From Asanoa siamensis (GTDB lineage Bacteria > Actinomycetota > Actinomycetes > Mycobacteriales > Micromonosporaceae), in the NCBI RefSeq assembly GCF_016862555.1, contig NZ_BONE01000033.1:1-64000 (forward strand): a stretch of 64,000 nucleotides of DNA, read 5' to 3'. Of the stretch, positions 63,668 to 64,000 are shown piece after piece. Numbering within the stretch: position 1 is the stretch's first letter; the number at the start of each line of letters is the position of its first letter. The notes under the pieces are model-generated. The model was not told where the DNA came from and ran no database searches. It saw only the letters and a list, made by a program, of their open reading frames with translations. A program made the translations under genes and the position numbers.

Positions 63668-63976
63668 CTAGGTGACGGGCAGGTTCACCCGGCGGCCGAC
63701 GCCCAACTCGGGCGCCTCGTCGTGGGAGATGACCGCGAACGCTCCCCGTGGCACGCGGGGCAGGGCGACCGCGCGGGCCGCGACCTCCAGCAGCACCTCC
63801 TCGGTGCCGCCGGTGGCGAAGAAGACGTAGACGTCGCCGACCTGCTCGCCGTCATCGTACTCGTGGTCCTCCTCCGCCAGGAAGTCCTCGATGTCGTTGA
63901 TCCACGGGTACGGATAATCGCGCTCGCTGACGCCCGGTGCCGGCAGCATCGGCACGTGTATCTCCACCACGATCAT
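63668..63976 (-). CDS. Hypothetical protein
   Basis: ATG 63976 with GGGGAG about nine bases upstream gives 102 residues. The protein is acidic (WINDIEDFLAEEDHEYDDGE near 25-44) with alternating strands and no signal or membrane helix. I do not recognise it. Codon bias supports a real gene. It is in the same direction as the GntR gene, 76 bases away. Confidence 0.6.
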   Translation of the reverse strand: MIVVEIHVPMLPAPGVSERDYPYPWINDIEDFLAEEDHEYDDGEQVGDVYVFFATGGTEEVLLEVAARAVALPRVPRGAFAVISHDEAPELGVGRRVNLPVT

Positions 63977-64000
63977 GTGTCGTACTCCCCGCTGTCCCAT

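Noticed and set aside
1-64000. CRISPR arrays, insertion sequences, prophage or biosynthetic megasynthase genes
   Set aside because: No regularly spaced repeats, transposase or integrase motifs, phage structural genes, or NRPS/PKS domains were found.

Overview
The window is high-GC DNA with frequent GTG starts, stop/start overlaps (ATGA, GTGA) and strong third-position GC bias. Together with the gene content (LAxTG-type wall-anchored proteins, MmyB-like regulators, an F420-0-type ABC cluster) this points to a filamentous actinomycete, probably Micromonosporaceae; the family assignment is inference. I see no rRNA, tRNA, CRISPR array, insertion sequence or prophage.

Region 1 (1-17.4 kb) is a large zinc-acquisition locus. 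It holds a permease/TIGR03943 pair, a classical ZnuACB operon with a small ArsR-like regulator, the zinc sensor Zur, five secreted or wall-anchored 'choice-of-anchor M' proteins, a DUF916 (WxL-associated) protein, and a second 'anchored-repeat' zinc ABC transporter whose binding protein carries the surface domain inserted inside it. Zur-box-like palindromes lie in front of nearly every transcription unit. Two paralogous propeller-like proteins sit at the two ends, each divergent from a zinc-binding-protein gene. The parts suggest a surface-to-membrane zinc relay: wall proteins with conserved His motifs, binding lipoproteins, two ABC importers, and Zur control.

Region 2 (17.4-28.4 kb) holds paired carboxymuconolactone-decarboxylase-like genes, an N-terminally short M43 metalloprotease, a ZIP transporter, cupin, alcohol dehydrogenase, an MmyB-like regulator, and an Rrf2 regulator divergent from an NmrA-like protein. 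Two cation-transporter units follow (CBS plus NhaD/ArsB-like permease; small membrane protein plus NhaA). Each transporter unit is preceded by the same 17-nt leader element, a candidate riboswitch.

Region 3 (28.4-44.8 kb) holds a drug-type ABC exporter, an MmyB-like regulator divergent from aldehyde dehydrogenase and quinone oxidoreductase, a cytidylyltransferase-like enzyme, modABC, kup, a phytanoyl-CoA-type dioxygenase, a DHA2 MFS exporter, a DsbA/FrnE-like gene interrupted by an amber codon in its CPWC motif, and an HxlR regulator.

Region 4 (44.8-64 kb) holds a frameshifted formaldehyde-dehydrogenase-like gene, DM13 and cyclophilin-like secreted proteins, a third MmyB-like regulator, a stand-alone mraY, several small enzymes, a large AAA ATPase, and two genes (MFS exporter, S41 protease) truncated head-to-head at about 57.27 kb. 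It ends with a FecBCD-type ABC operon carrying a methyltransferase (putative F420-0 or metallophore uptake), a DUF72 protein and a small GntR regulator.
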